From NCBI RefSeq assembly GCF_000308775.1, contig NZ_BAGJ01000171.1, positions 23,079 to 87,078 of the forward strand: 64,000 nt of DNA, read 5' to 3'. The translations under genes were made by a program, and so were the position numbers. Numbering within the stretch: position 1 is the stretch's first letter; each line of letters begins with the position of its first letter. Below are positions 42,307-50,412 of the stretch, piece after piece. This stretch comes from Nocardia testacea NBRC 100365 (lineage in GTDB: Bacteria; Actinomycetota; Actinomycetes; Mycobacteriales; Mycobacteriaceae). Under the pieces are notes generated by a model. That model saw nothing but the letters and a program-made list of their open reading frames with translations, was not told where the DNA came from and ran no database searches.

Positions 42307-42675
42307 ATGCCCGCCACCGCCCCCACCCGGGCCACCACCTTCGAAACCGCCGAGGACTACGAGAGGTGGCTGTCGGCCCATCACGCCACCGCCGGCGAGA
42401 TCTGGTTGAAGATCGCCAAGAAGAACGCGCCCATCTCCACCCTCACCATCACCGAGGCCCTCGAAGTAGCCCTCTGCTACGGCTGGATCGACAGCCACCG
42501 CCGCGCCCTCGACGCCGACCACTACCTCCAGCGCTACTCCCCGCGCACCCCGAGGAGCCCGTGGTCGGTGATCAATCGGGGAAAGGCGGAGAGATTGACG
42601 GCCGCGGGCCGGATGCGGGAGCCGGGTTTCGCGGCCATCGAGTCGGCGAAGGCGGACGGGCGCTGGCCGGGGTAG
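42307..42675 (+). CDS. YdeI/OmpD-associated family protein, C-terminally truncated
   Basis: A 122-residue protein matching the N-terminal two thirds of the YdeI family: FETAEDYERWLSAHH, EIWLKIAKKNAPISTLTITE, ALEVALCYGWIDSHRRALD and YLQRYSPRTPRSPWSVIN. Usual members have about 190 residues and end with a helical region rich in K/R (AKKPETRARRI-like), which is missing here. The frame stops at 42675, six bases before the end of the convergent cutinase gene. A deletion probably removed the rest. AGAGG precedes ATG 42307. It may still be made, but could be non-functional. Confidence 0.7.
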   Translation: MPATAPTRATTFETAEDYERWLSAHHATAGEIWLKIAKKNAPISTLTITEALEVALCYGWIDSHRRALDADHYLQRYSPRTPRSPWSVINRGKAERLTAAGRMREPGFAAIESAKADGRWPG

Positions 42676-42680
42676 GTTCG

Positions 42681-44654
42681 TCAGCGGCGGCGCAGCGGGC
42701 CCGGTCCGTTGTCGGTAGGCGATATCGCCTCCGGTGCGGATCGTCGGATTCCCGGTGCGGCGGGCGTCCGCTCGGTGTCGCGAACGAGCGGTACGGAATC
42801 AGCGGCGGTTGCTCGTGGACGGGCGTCCGGTCCATCCTCACGGAGCCTGTCCGCCGCTGTCCGCTCCCGGACCCGGTTCACTCCAGTGGGCCACCGCCGG
42901 GTAGCGCGGATCGCGACCGTCACCCACCACAGGCCGTGCACCCGATGCGCGGCCCTGATCGCGCCACATGCGCCCGCCGAGACCGCCGCCAGCAGCGCCA
43001 GTCCCAGCAGATACGGAGCAAGGCTGTGCCGGAGTCGTTGTGATGCGGTATCGGCCACCGTTCGCGTCCCGGCGGGGGTTTCGGCGCCGGCCACGACATT
43101 GCGGATATCGGGCCCGAGGACAGGCGGGGCCGGCGGCGGCATCGGCTGTCGCGGTGCGGGAGCGGCCGGCGCGGGGACGACAGGCGCCGGTAGCGCCGGG
43201 AACGGTTGCGCCGGGGACGGCTCGGGAATGCGGTTGGTGGCGAGGTCTTCCGCGACCGCGGTAAACCATTTCAGTACCAGGTCGGCGGCGGGCCGGCCGT
43301 CGGCGGTGTAGCCGGCGTGGAAGTAGTCGCCGTGTTTGCGGACCGTATCCGCGTAGCGCAGCCACAGCCCGGGGTCGAGGAGCTCGGCGTTCTCGGCACT
43401 CAATTGGCCGAGCGCATTGAATGTCTTGGTGACCAGGTTGAACACAGTGCGACGCGGCAGTGGGCGGCGCGCGGCGGCGACCAGCGCGTCGGTGGCGCGT
43501 TCGAGACCGGTCAACGGGTCGGGTGCGGTGGCGATACCGGCGACCTCGGCGGGTTCGAACGCGACACCGATGATCGCCAGCAGTGTATTGAGCGCGCAGG
43601 TACCCAGTTTCAGCAGCGCTTCCCGGGCCTGGGGTTCGCTGCCCGACCGCGGGTCGGCGGCTTCGGCCAGCCGGACGCCGAGCGGCTTCTCCGGTGTCAG
43701 CGACAGTGTGCCCAGGGAGTATCCGCGCAGATCGTGGGTGACGACCGCGGCCGCGGTACGTGACAGCGTCGAGGAGAGACCGTCGCCGATCGAGGCCAGC
43801 GCCGCCACCGGGTCCGACGGCAGCAATTCGGCCTGCCCGAGGATATTGACCACCATGTGCAGTAGCGGAGCGTCGGTGGGGGCGTCACAGGCGAGGTCAC
43901 CGGGCAGGCACAGCGAGGCGACCCGTCCGGTGAGCTCCCCGAAGTCGGGCGCGATATCGCGCAGCGGCCCGATACCGCCGCCGGGCGCGGGATTCCGCGG
44001 AAATTCCGGCAACGCGTCCAGTCGCGCACCGGTGGTACCGGGCGCCGGCGCCGGACGCCCGGTGTCCGGAATCCCGGGGAACACCGCGGCTCCGGGGGCA
44101 CGGGTGGGGTCGGCCAGCAGCGCCACGGCCGCGACCCGCTCGGCCGGTACCGCGCCCGCGCCGGCGCCCACCTCGCGCGCGAACATCGAAACCACATGCG
44201 CGCCCTGCGAGTAGCCGATCAATCCCAATTGGGAACTCGGGCACCGCCCGGCGACCTCGGCGGCCATATCGCGCAACCGTGCCAGCCCCTCACCCGCCGA
44301 GACGGAGTACGGTGCCGTGGTGGCGCCGGGCAGCGCGCCGCCGAATCCGGCCAGGTAGGGAACATAGGCGCGGCCCACGGCCGGTCCGCTCAACATTTCG
44401 GTCAGCGGACCCAGTACCTGCGACAGCAGACCGGCGTCCGCGGCCACCGGGGAACTCGGCGTGGACTCCCCGGTCCCCTGCACACCGAGAACGAAAAGCC
44501 CGGGACAACCCCCGGCCTCCGCCAACGCCACTTCGACACCGTCCTGGGCTCGGGCGAGCACGGGTGGTCCGATCGTGGGCGCGGCGACCGATACGGCCAC
44601 CACTCCGGCGACAGCACAGACCAGTCGTTCGCACACGGCGCGGGCGCGGCTCAT
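42681..44654 (-). CDS. Secreted cutinase-family protein with C-terminal membrane anchor
   Basis: A 657-residue exported protein. The signal peptide is residues 1-36 (ERLVCAVAGVVAVSVAAPTI). The alpha/beta hydrolase domain begins GGCPGLFVLGVQGTGESTPS and has the nucleophile LGLIGYSQGAHVVSMF (Ser about residue 152), as in cutinases of mycolic-acid bacteria, which cleave esters and lipids. The long second part is helical, then a proline-rich linker (PAPVVPAPAAPAPRQP), a hydrophobic segment (LGLALLAAVSAGACGAI, about 575-595) and a basic tail. The hydrolase is thus probably tethered to the membrane. ATG 44654 is the start. Confidence 0.8.
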   Translation of the reverse strand: MSRARAVCERLVCAVAGVVAVSVAAPTIGPPVLARAQDGVEVALAEAGGCPGLFVLGVQGTGESTPSSPVAADAGLLSQVLGPLTEMLSGPAVGRAYVPYLAGFGGALPGATTAPYSVSAGEGLARLRDMAAEVAGRCPSSQLGLIGYSQGAHVVSMFAREVGAGAGAVPAERVAAVALLADPTRAPGAAVFPGIPDTGRPAPAPGTTGARLDALPEFPRNPAPGGGIGPLRDIAPDFGELTGRVASLCLPGDLACDAPTDAPLLHMVVNILGQAELLPSDPVAALASIGDGLSSTLSRTAAAVVTHDLRGYSLGTLSLTPEKPLGVRLAEAADPRSGSEPQAREALLKLGTCALNTLLAIIGVAFEPAEVAGIATAPDPLTGLERATDALVAAARRPLPRRTVFNLVTKTFNALGQLSAENAELLDPGLWLRYADTVRKHGDYFHAGYTADGRPAADLVLKWFTAVAEDLATNRIPEPSPAQPFPALPAPVVPAPAAPAPRQPMPPPAPPVLGPDIRNVVAGAETPAGTRTVADTASQRLRHSLAPYLLGLALLAAVSAGACGAIRAAHRVHGLWWVTVAIRATRRWPTGVNRVRERTAADRLREDGPDARPRATAADSVPLVRDTERTPAAPGIRRSAPEAISPTDNGPGPLRRR

Positions 44655-44727
44655 CCAGACCTCCGAATCGATCAGAACGGCGCGGCCCCGGACAGCGCCG
44701 TGCGGCAAACGCTCTCGTGCGGACCCG

Positions 44728-44799
44728 CTAGGGAACGAGTAACGCGATCACGAGATCCAGCACCGTGCCGACGAGCTGCCCGACAACACTCAGAAGCAA
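44728..44799 (-). CDS. Tiny hydrophobic peptide (23 aa)
   Basis: TTG 44799 is preceded at five bases by a perfect GAGGAG. The peptide reads LLLSVVGQLVGTVLDLVIAL, then LVP, and is almost entirely hydrophobic with one Asp and one Gln. It resembles the second tiny peptide encoded about 200 bases upstream (shared pattern LVGxVhxxh...). Too short for normal gene finders. It could be a membrane peptide, a cell-wall channel component of the PorA/PorH kind, or a bacteriocin-like peptide. The cutinase-family gene begins 74 bases downstream on the same strand. Confidence 0.45.
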   Translation of the reverse strand: MLLSVVGQLVGTVLDLVIALLVP

Positions 44800-44999
44800 C
44801 TGAACTCCTCACAGCGGACGAAGGCGCCGGGACATCACCGCGATGCCCGGCGCGAAAGAAGTTGCCACGTCGGAATGCCCGCCCCGGACGTCACCGCGCA
44901 GCGATGGGCCGGAGCGGGCACCCCACAACGAATCCGGCCGGACGGAAACGCTCGTCAGGTGCAGTGTTCACGAGCACATCCGCCGGCGGGGCGACCTAC

Positions 45000-45098
45000 T
45001 CAGAAGAGGACGCCGCCGAGGCCGCCGACAACAGCGGCGAGGTTCGTGACGACGCTACCGACGAGTTCCAGCAGACCACCGAGCAGTCCCATTTCCAT
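45000..45098 (-). CDS. Tiny hydrophobic peptide (30-32 aa)
   Basis: ATG 45098 or ATG 45092 (six bases after ACGAGG) starts a frame reading MGLLGGLLELVGSVVTNLAA, then VVGGLGGVLF. It is glycine/leucine/valine-rich with a single acidic residue, able to form one amphipathic or membrane helix. No signal peptide. It lies first in a minus-strand series: this peptide, the 23-residue peptide, the cutinase-family gene. The leader contains a perfect eight-base-pair hairpin (45124-45143). Function unknown. Confidence 0.5.
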   Translation of the reverse strand: MEMGLLGGLLELVGSVVTNLAAVVGGLGGVLF

Positions 45099-45123
45099 CC
45101 TCGTTTCTCTGGTTTCGTTGTCC

Positions 45124-45143
45124 GTCCGGGCGAATGCCCGGAC
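45124..45143 (-). other. Hairpin in the leader of the peptide genes
   Basis: GTCCGGGC and GCCCGGAC form a perfect stem with loop GAAT (ATTC on the minus strand). It ends 26 bases before the first peptide start. It may stabilise the message or act as an attenuator. The rest of 44800-44999 holds no further peptide frame with a ribosome site. Confidence 0.4.
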
Positions 45144-45510
45144 TCTTACGGTTGCGCTCTCACCCAAGCCCCCGACAGCCGATGGACGAGACCGAACATA
45201 GCGCCCTAGCAGCAGTTATGGCTTGAAGCTATGAGACATACCATCTGGTATTCGACGCCGGTTCGCAGCTGGACGGGTCGAATGTGTAACGAATTGCGCG
45301 CCGTGCGCGATAGGGCCCGCCGCCGCCTTGCCACACGCCGGGGCCGCGCGACACCGGAACACCTGACCTCCCGGCGTATTCGAGGATGGACCACGCCCAT
45401 GACCGACACCGCGGCCGGCGGCCGATCTCGCACACACCGGGGAACCGGGCCGCGCCCGGCCGGACACCGTAGGGTCGTGGTACGGGCAATTCGTCCAGAC
45501 CGGGAGTGGC
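45144..45510. other. Intergenic stretch without a supported gene
   Basis: About 370 bases between the peptide gene leader and the LLM-class gene. The part near 45190-45240 is unusually AT-rich for this genome and probably holds the promoter of the minus-strand peptide genes. Open frames on either strand show no motifs. Confidence 0.3.
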
Positions 45511-46392
45511 GTGATGAAGATTCGATTCGGCATCGGTACGGGCTCCGGCAGCCGGCCGGAGGATCTCGCGGAGCTCGTGGACCGGCTGGAGGCCGAGGCG
45601 ATCGATTCGCTGTGGTTCTCCGAATTGATCTACGCACCGGCCGTGGACCCCACCGTCGGTATGGCGTTCGCGCTGTCGCGCACCAGCAATCTGAAGGTCG
45701 GGACGTCGGTGGCCATCCTTCCCGGACGCCACCCCGTCCTGGTTGCCGAACAGCTGTCCTCCCTGGCCGCACTCGCACCCAAGCGGGTGCTGCCGGTGTT
45801 CGGACTACAACCGGCCACTCCGCGGGAACGGGATCTGTTCCCGGTGGCCGGGCGGCGCGGCGACGTGTTCGACGAATCCCTGCGGCTGTTGCGCGCCGTA
45901 CTCCGGGAAGACGATGTCGACTTCGACGGCGACTACTTCACCGTGCGCGCGGCGCGGGTGGGCAACCGTCCCGCCCGGCCTCTGGACATCTGGCTCGGCG
46001 GGCGCGCACCCGCCGCGTTCCGGCGTATCGGGCGCTACGGCGACGGCTGGCTGGGCAGTTTCCTCACCCCCGCCGAGGCGGCTGCCGGGGTGGCGGCGAT
46101 CAACACCGCGGCCGCGGCGGCCGGGCGGGAGATCGAAGCCGATCATTTCGGGATCACGCTGCTGCTGGCGCGCGACGGTATCCCGGCCGACCTGGCGGCC
46201 GGAATCACCCACCAACGTCCCGGAACCGACCCGGCCGATCTGGTGGCGGGAAGCTGGCCGGACCTGCACCGGCTGATCGACGGCTACCTCGATGCCGGGC
46301 TGAGCAAATTCGTGGTGGTGCCGGCGGACGGCAAACCGCTGGACGGCTTCCTGGATCGTTTCGTCACCGAACTCCTGCCGCGCCAGAACTGA
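45511..46392 (+). CDS. LLM-class flavin-dependent oxidoreductase
   Basis: A 293-residue luciferase-like monooxygenase-fold protein: KIRFGIGTGSGSRPEDLAEL, IDSLWFSELIYAPAVDPTVG, LKVGTSVAILPGRHPVLVAE and RPLDIWLGGRAPAAFRRIGR. Proteins of this type in mycolic-acid bacteria often use F420 in place of FMN; which is used here is unclear. GTG 45511 and ATG 45514 are both possible. It stands alone, and the reaction is unknown. Confidence 0.85.
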   Translation: MMKIRFGIGTGSGSRPEDLAELVDRLEAEAIDSLWFSELIYAPAVDPTVGMAFALSRTSNLKVGTSVAILPGRHPVLVAEQLSSLAALAPKRVLPVFGLQPATPRERDLFPVAGRRGDVFDESLRLLRAVLREDDVDFDGDYFTVRAARVGNRPARPLDIWLGGRAPAAFRRIGRYGDGWLGSFLTPAEAAAGVAAINTAAAAAGREIEADHFGITLLLARDGIPADLAAGITHQRPGTDPADLVAGSWPDLHRLIDGYLDAGLSKFVVVPADGKPLDGFLDRFVTELLPRQN

Positions 46393-46472
46393 GATCGGCG
46401 GCCCGGGTGCGAGCCGGATCGTCCGGCCGCGCCCCGATCGCCGGCCGCAGCCCGGCCCGTACGCCGCCGCCG

Positions 46473-46838
46473 TCAAGCGACCGCGACCAGCGCGGTGGCC
46501 GCGATCACCTCCACCCAGAAGTAGAACCAGATGGGGTAGAACGCGACAGAGCCGTCCAGCACCCGGGAGACGACCCGGCCGCCCGCCATCCCGGCGAGCG
46601 CGACGGCCACCGCCAGCACCACGCCCCGGCCGAGTTCTCCGGAGTCCAGCGCCGCCCAGCCGAGCGCACCCGCGACCGCGAGCCCGAATCCGCCGTATAC
46701 CGCGCGAATTTCGGAGCGCCCGGAGGCCGTGGTCACAGGAATACCGAAAGGCGCGGTCGGTTTCGCCGGCACGGCGAGCGCGTACAGACCCATTGCCGCG
46801 AAAAGAATTGCTGCCACGAGCAATACCACCGGCCGCAT
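46473..46838 (-). CDS. DUF4345 family membrane protein
   Basis: A 121-residue protein with about four hydrophobic segments: VVLLVAAILFAAMGLYAL, EIRAVYGGFGLAVAGALGW, GVVLAVAVALAGMAGGRVVS and FYFWVEVIAATALVAVA. The RAVYGG motif after the first loop is typical of DUF4345. GGAGG lies five bases before ATG 46838. Function unknown. Confidence 0.75.
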   Translation of the reverse strand: MRPVVLLVAAILFAAMGLYALAVPAKPTAPFGIPVTTASGRSEIRAVYGGFGLAVAGALGWAALDSGELGRGVVLAVAVALAGMAGGRVVSRVLDGSVAFYPIWFYFWVEVIAATALVAVA

Positions 46839-46992
46839 CACTACCTCCACGAGTCGTCTGCTGGTCGGCCCTATCATTCGCCCCGACCGCCGGCCCGGCT
46901 TCCGGAAACGTGCTCCCGCCCACCACTGCGGCCGTGGCCGGACGGTCACCGTTCGGCCCACGTCTCGCGCAGCCGCGGACTCGGCGACCGGG

Positions 46993-47160
46993 GTAGCGCC
47001 GGGCCTCCCGAAGTACATCTGGGCGCCGGTCACGCTCGGCACCGACGGAACACTGGAAATGCGCAATCCGGTAACCGCGAAGGGCGATTCGACCGGGCTC
47101 ACGCTGGAGGCCCTGCATCGGATGAACGCCAGTCTCCATTGGGTGGACAACTCCGGCTGA
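46993..47160 (+). pseudogene. Possible 3' remnant of a coding gene
   Basis: This frame shows strong GC preference at third codon positions, reads APGLPKYIWAPVTLGTDGTL, then EALHRMNASLHWVDNSG, and ends in TGA, yet it has no start codon with a ribosome site. It looks like the end of a gene whose beginning has been deleted. I do not recognise the protein. The rest of the 337-base spacer 46839-47175 holds nothing clear. Confidence 0.3.
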
Positions 47161-47175
47161 TGGACGGCCGGCTGT

Positions 47176-48126
47176 TCAGGGCGTGAGAATGGTTTTGCCG
47201 AGCGCGGTACGGGCCTCGAAGGCGCGGTGGGCCGCCGCGGCTTCCGCCAAGGGCAGGACCGCGCCGATCACCGGATCGAGTTCGCCGCGCACCACCAGCT
47301 CCTCGGCCCGGCGGACCAGTTCCGGCCAACGCTGCGGGCGGTAGCCGAGACTGAACGGAATCAGTGCCGCGCCGACCGGGAGCAGCTGCTCCGAACCGAT
47401 TTCCACCGGATCGCCGCTTGCCGAACCGAAGACGACCATCCGGGCGCCCGGCGCGGTGAGCAGGCCGTAGGCCTCGCGAGCGGTCTGCCCGCCGACGGTT
47501 TCCAGCACCACCGAGACCGGTCCGACTTCCTCGGCCCAGCCGGGTTGTGAGTAGTCCACAGTTGTGTCGGCTCCCAGGTCGGCGGCCAGACGCCGTTTCG
47601 ACTCCGCGCTCGCACCGGCCACGACCCGGGCACCGGCCCGTTTGGCGAGCTGCACCAGCAGGGTTCCGATACCTCCGCCTGCCGCTTCCACCAGGACCGT
47701 GTCGCCGGGACCGATCTCGGCGGTTTCGAACACCCCCACGGCCGTGGCGCCCTGGCCGAGCAGGGCGAGCGCACGGTGCTCGCCGAGCCGTTCGTCGAGC
47801 GGAGCGGCATCGGCCGCGGGGACGACCACCAATTCGGCGTAACTCCCGGCAGCGACCTTTCCGATCACCCGTTCACCGATCCGATGCGCGGCGACGCCGG
47901 GGCCGACGTCGACCACGGTGCCGGCCACTTCGATCCCCGGGATATGCGGCAACGACGAGCCGAGGGGGTCGGGTAGAACTCCGGCGCGCACCTGCACTTC
48001 GAAGTAGTTGACGCCGGTGGCCGCGGCCCGGACCAGCAGTTCGCCCGCACCCGGCACCGGATCCTCGACCTCCTCGATGCGCAGTACCTCCGGCGCTCCG
48101 TACTCGTGATATCGAACTGCACGCAC
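47176..48126 (-). CDS. Zinc-independent quinone oxidoreductase-like dehydrogenase
   Basis: A 316-residue medium-chain dehydrogenase/reductase of the quinone oxidoreductase type: MRAVRYHEYGAPEVLRIEEV, GVNYFEVQVRAG, IPGIEVAGTVVDVGPGV, and the NADPH-binding stretch VLVEAAGGGIGTLLVQLAKR (about residues 143-165). The zinc ligands of alcohol dehydrogenases are absent. GTG 48126 is the start. It is divergent from a TetR gene; the shared spacer holds two matching palindromes, so this gene is the probable target of that regulator. Confidence 0.86.
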   Translation of the reverse strand: MRAVRYHEYGAPEVLRIEEVEDPVPGAGELLVRAAATGVNYFEVQVRAGVLPDPLGSSLPHIPGIEVAGTVVDVGPGVAAHRIGERVIGKVAAGSYAELVVVPAADAAPLDERLGEHRALALLGQGATAVGVFETAEIGPGDTVLVEAAGGGIGTLLVQLAKRAGARVVAGASAESKRRLAADLGADTTVDYSQPGWAEEVGPVSVVLETVGGQTAREAYGLLTAPGARMVVFGSASGDPVEIGSEQLLPVGAALIPFSLGYRPQRWPELVRRAEELVVRGELDPVIGAVLPLAEAAAAHRAFEARTALGKTILTP

Positions 48127-48147
48127 AGCACTCCACCTTTCACCATC

Positions 48148-48162
48148 CGGACTGACGGTCCG
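48148..48162. promoter_or_regulatory. TetR operator, copy 1
   Basis: CGGAC, five bases, GTCCG: a 15-base palindrome whose arms are identical to the site at 48183-48197. It overlaps the likely -35 region of the tetR promoter. Confidence 0.62.
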
Positions 48163-48181
48163 TTTATCTGTCTTGTATCAT
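48152..48181 (+). promoter_or_regulatory. Predicted promoter of the tetR gene
   Basis: CTGACG (48152-48157) and TATCAT (48176-48181), 18 bases apart, fit a vegetative promoter for the gene at 48221. Both palindromes overlap it, which suggests autorepression. Confidence 0.45.
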
Positions 48182-48182
48182 A

Positions 48183-48197
48183 CGGACCAGTAGTCCG
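48183..48197. promoter_or_regulatory. TetR operator, copy 2
   Basis: CGGAC and GTCCG arms around CAGTA, the same arms and spacing as at 48148-48162. It covers the expected transcription start of the tetR gene. Confidence 0.62.
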
Positions 48198-48220
48198 CTT
48201 CTGTCAACAGGAGGTGCCCG

Positions 48221-48757
48221 GTGCGCGCCGACGCCGAACGCAATCGCGCCGCGATCCTGGCCGTCGCCGGACGGCTGATCTGCGATGAGCGCCGCGACAA
48301 CGTCTCCATGGATGACATCGCGGCCGCCACCGGGGTCGGCAAGGGCACGCTGTTCCGCAGGTTCGCCGACCGCGACGGACTGATCCGGGCGCTGATCGAG
48401 GAGCGCACCGGCCGGGGCTGGTCCACCGTGCGCGAACTCGCGGCGGATACGGCAGTCCCCGTACCGGATCGGATCGCGGCGATCGTCGCGGTGGTGTTCG
48501 ACCTCACCGCGATCGAGCTCGCCCCACTGATGCGCGCCCTGCCCGACGTCTGCCAATCCGATTCCTGGGCGCCCTGGCGCACCCTGTTGGCCGATCTGAT
48601 CTCGCAGGTCCTCCCCGATACCGACACCGAATTCCTGGCCCTGGCGATCTTCGCGAGCATGCGTCCGGAGATCACCGATATGATCGGCGCCCGCCGCCAC
48701 CGCGCCGACGTCCTGGACCTGACCGCGCGCATCCTGGCCGCGGGCAATCCGGCCTGA
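48221..48757 (+). CDS. TetR family transcriptional regulator
   Basis: A 178-residue regulator with the helix-turn-helix at residues 5-50 (RNRAAILAVAGRLICDERRD, then DDIAAATGVGKGTLFRRFAD) and a helical C-terminal ligand domain. CAGGAGG stands about five bases before GTG 48221. Divergent from the quinone oxidoreductase gene with two shared palindromes, so it likely represses that gene and itself until an electrophile or similar ligand binds. Confidence 0.88.
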   Translation: MRADAERNRAAILAVAGRLICDERRDNVSMDDIAAATGVGKGTLFRRFADRDGLIRALIEERTGRGWSTVRELAADTAVPVPDRIAAIVAVVFDLTAIELAPLMRALPDVCQSDSWAPWRTLLADLISQVLPDTDTEFLALAIFASMRPEITDMIGARRHRADVLDLTARILAAGNPA

Positions 48758-48884
48758 TCAGCGTTCAGCAGGCGGCACGCGCGAATTCGTACCCGTCGGC
48801 AGTGACCCCTTGGTGCGGAACGAACTTCGCCCGCACTCGTTCACCGGACCGGCGACAACGTCCGATTCGGGCTACTTTGGTGCT

Positions 48885-49367
48885 GTGAGCGTTTGGGGAG
48901 AACTCGTTGTCGGCCTGGCGATCCTGGTCGGCCTCATCGGCATCGTGGTGCCGATCCTGCCGGGGGTGATCCTGATCTTCGGGGCGATCGCCGTCTGGGC
49001 CTTCGTCACCGGAGGGACGACCGCATGGGCGGTACTGGCCGTCAGTACTGTTCTGCTCGTCATATCCGGAGTCGTGAAGTACACCTGGCCGGGCCGCAAA
49101 CTGAAGGATGCGGGAGTGCCGAACCGGACGCTGCTGTTGGGCGGCCTCGCCGGCATAGCCGGGTTCTTCGTGATACCGGTGGTCGGGCTGTTCGTGGGGT
49201 TCGTCGTCGGCGTCTATCTCTCGGAGCTACAGCGTCTTCCCGACAACCGGCAGGCCTGGGTGTCGAGCAAACACGCGATCAAGGGCGTGGGGCTGTCGAT
49301 CCTGGTGGAGCTGTTCGGTGCGCTCCTGGCCAGTGGCGTGTGGGTGATCGGCGCGATCGCCGCCTGA
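48885..49367 (+). CDS. DUF456 family membrane protein
   Basis: A 160-residue membrane protein with about five hydrophobic segments, typical of DUF456: LVVGLAILVGLIGIVVPILP, GVILIFGAIAVWAFVTGG, TVLLVISGVVKYTWPGRKLK, GIAGFFVIPVVGLFVGFVVG and the C-terminal LVELFGALLASGVWVIGA. TACTTT seven bases before GTG 48885 is a good -10 box, so the message is probably leaderless. Function unknown. Confidence 0.8.
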   Translation: MSVWGELVVGLAILVGLIGIVVPILPGVILIFGAIAVWAFVTGGTTAWAVLAVSTVLLVISGVVKYTWPGRKLKDAGVPNRTLLLGGLAGIAGFFVIPVVGLFVGFVVGVYLSELQRLPDNRQAWVSSKHAIKGVGLSILVELFGALLASGVWVIGAIAA

Positions 49368-49474
49368 ACCACCGTATTTCCCGTAACCACAGGGCCGGCT
49401 CAACGCCCGCAGCCTCCGGCCACAAGCGCCTTACCCTGGTGTTCGGTGCCGCGGCTTCGACCGCACAGAACTGT

Positions 49475-50341
49475 TCAGTCCGGGCCGGGCCGCCGCTGAA
49501 TGATCGGCAGCGGACGGGTGGTCCCATCGTGAGCCGAGGCCCGGTCATCGCGCGGCGGCACGAAAAGAGGCAGGGTGGGAGTCGGATCCTCGGTGGTGCG
49601 ATCGATCGCGGGCAATCCGTAGAACGCGCGGGCGTTGTCCTCCAGCACCGCGTTCATATCGGTGCCGACCACATCGCAGATCAGTTCCACATCCGATTCC
49701 CGGAACGGCCGTCCCGCGCGCGTGCCGGGTAGATCGCTACCGAACATCAGCGCCTGCGGATCGACCGCGTGGATCCGGCGCAGCGCCGTCGCGACATCCA
49801 TATCGACCCGCCCGAAACCGGTCGCCTTCACCCGCGCACCGCGGTCGACCAGATCCAGCAGATAGGACAGGCCTTCCTCGGACATACCGAGATGGTCGAT
49901 GGACACCTTCGGCAGCTTGAGGATCACCGGTTGCAGCGAGGCCAGCATCTGGCCGTCGACGTAGATCTCCACATGCCAGCCCGCCAGGTCGTAGGCACGC
50001 AGGGCCTGCCGGGTCATGCTGACGATATCGGCGGCCGCGCGTTTGAGATTGAACCGGACCGCACGCACTCCGGCCGCGTGCAGATCGAGGATCTCGTCGT
50101 CGGAGGCGTCGAGATCCAGCCGGGTCACCCCGACCCAGCCGGGCCCCAGTTCGGCCAGGGCGGCGCGCAGATAGCTCTGGTCGTTGCCCTGGTACGACGC
50201 GCTCACCACCGCACCGCCGGAAGGCCGGAACCGGGCCATCCGCCGCCGATAGTCGGCGACGGTGAAGGGCTCCGGCAGGTAGCCTTCGTTCTCGATCAGC
50301 GGAAAACGCGGATCGATGATGTGCACATGGGCGTCGAACAC
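49475..50341 (-). CDS. Amidohydrolase family (amidohydrolase-2) protein
   Basis: A 288-residue TIM-barrel hydrolase. The metal-binding HxH is at the very start (VFDAHVHIIDPRFPLIENEG). VSASYQGNDQSYLRAAL, VKLPKVSIDHLGMSEEGLS-like and LMFGSDLPGTRAGRPF follow, with the conserved His and Asp near the ends of strands. Relatives hydrolyse lactones such as 2-pyrone-4,6-dicarboxylate. The C-terminal 35 residues are an extra proline-rich tail. GTG 50341 is the best start, although the ribosome site is weak. Confidence 0.8.
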   Translation of the reverse strand: MFDAHVHIIDPRFPLIENEGYLPEPFTVADYRRRMARFRPSGGAVVSASYQGNDQSYLRAALAELGPGWVGVTRLDLDASDDEILDLHAAGVRAVRFNLKRAAADIVSMTRQALRAYDLAGWHVEIYVDGQMLASLQPVILKLPKVSIDHLGMSEEGLSYLLDLVDRGARVKATGFGRVDMDVATALRRIHAVDPQALMFGSDLPGTRAGRPFRESDVELICDVVGTDMNAVLEDNARAFYGLPAIDRTTEDPTPTLPLFVPPRDDRASAHDGTTRPLPIIQRRPGPD

Positions 50342-50412
50342 TGCTACAGCATGCCTGATAGAGGGGGGCGCTCGCTGCTCTCGACCACCGACCGGGAACA
50401 GCGAGCGGTGGA

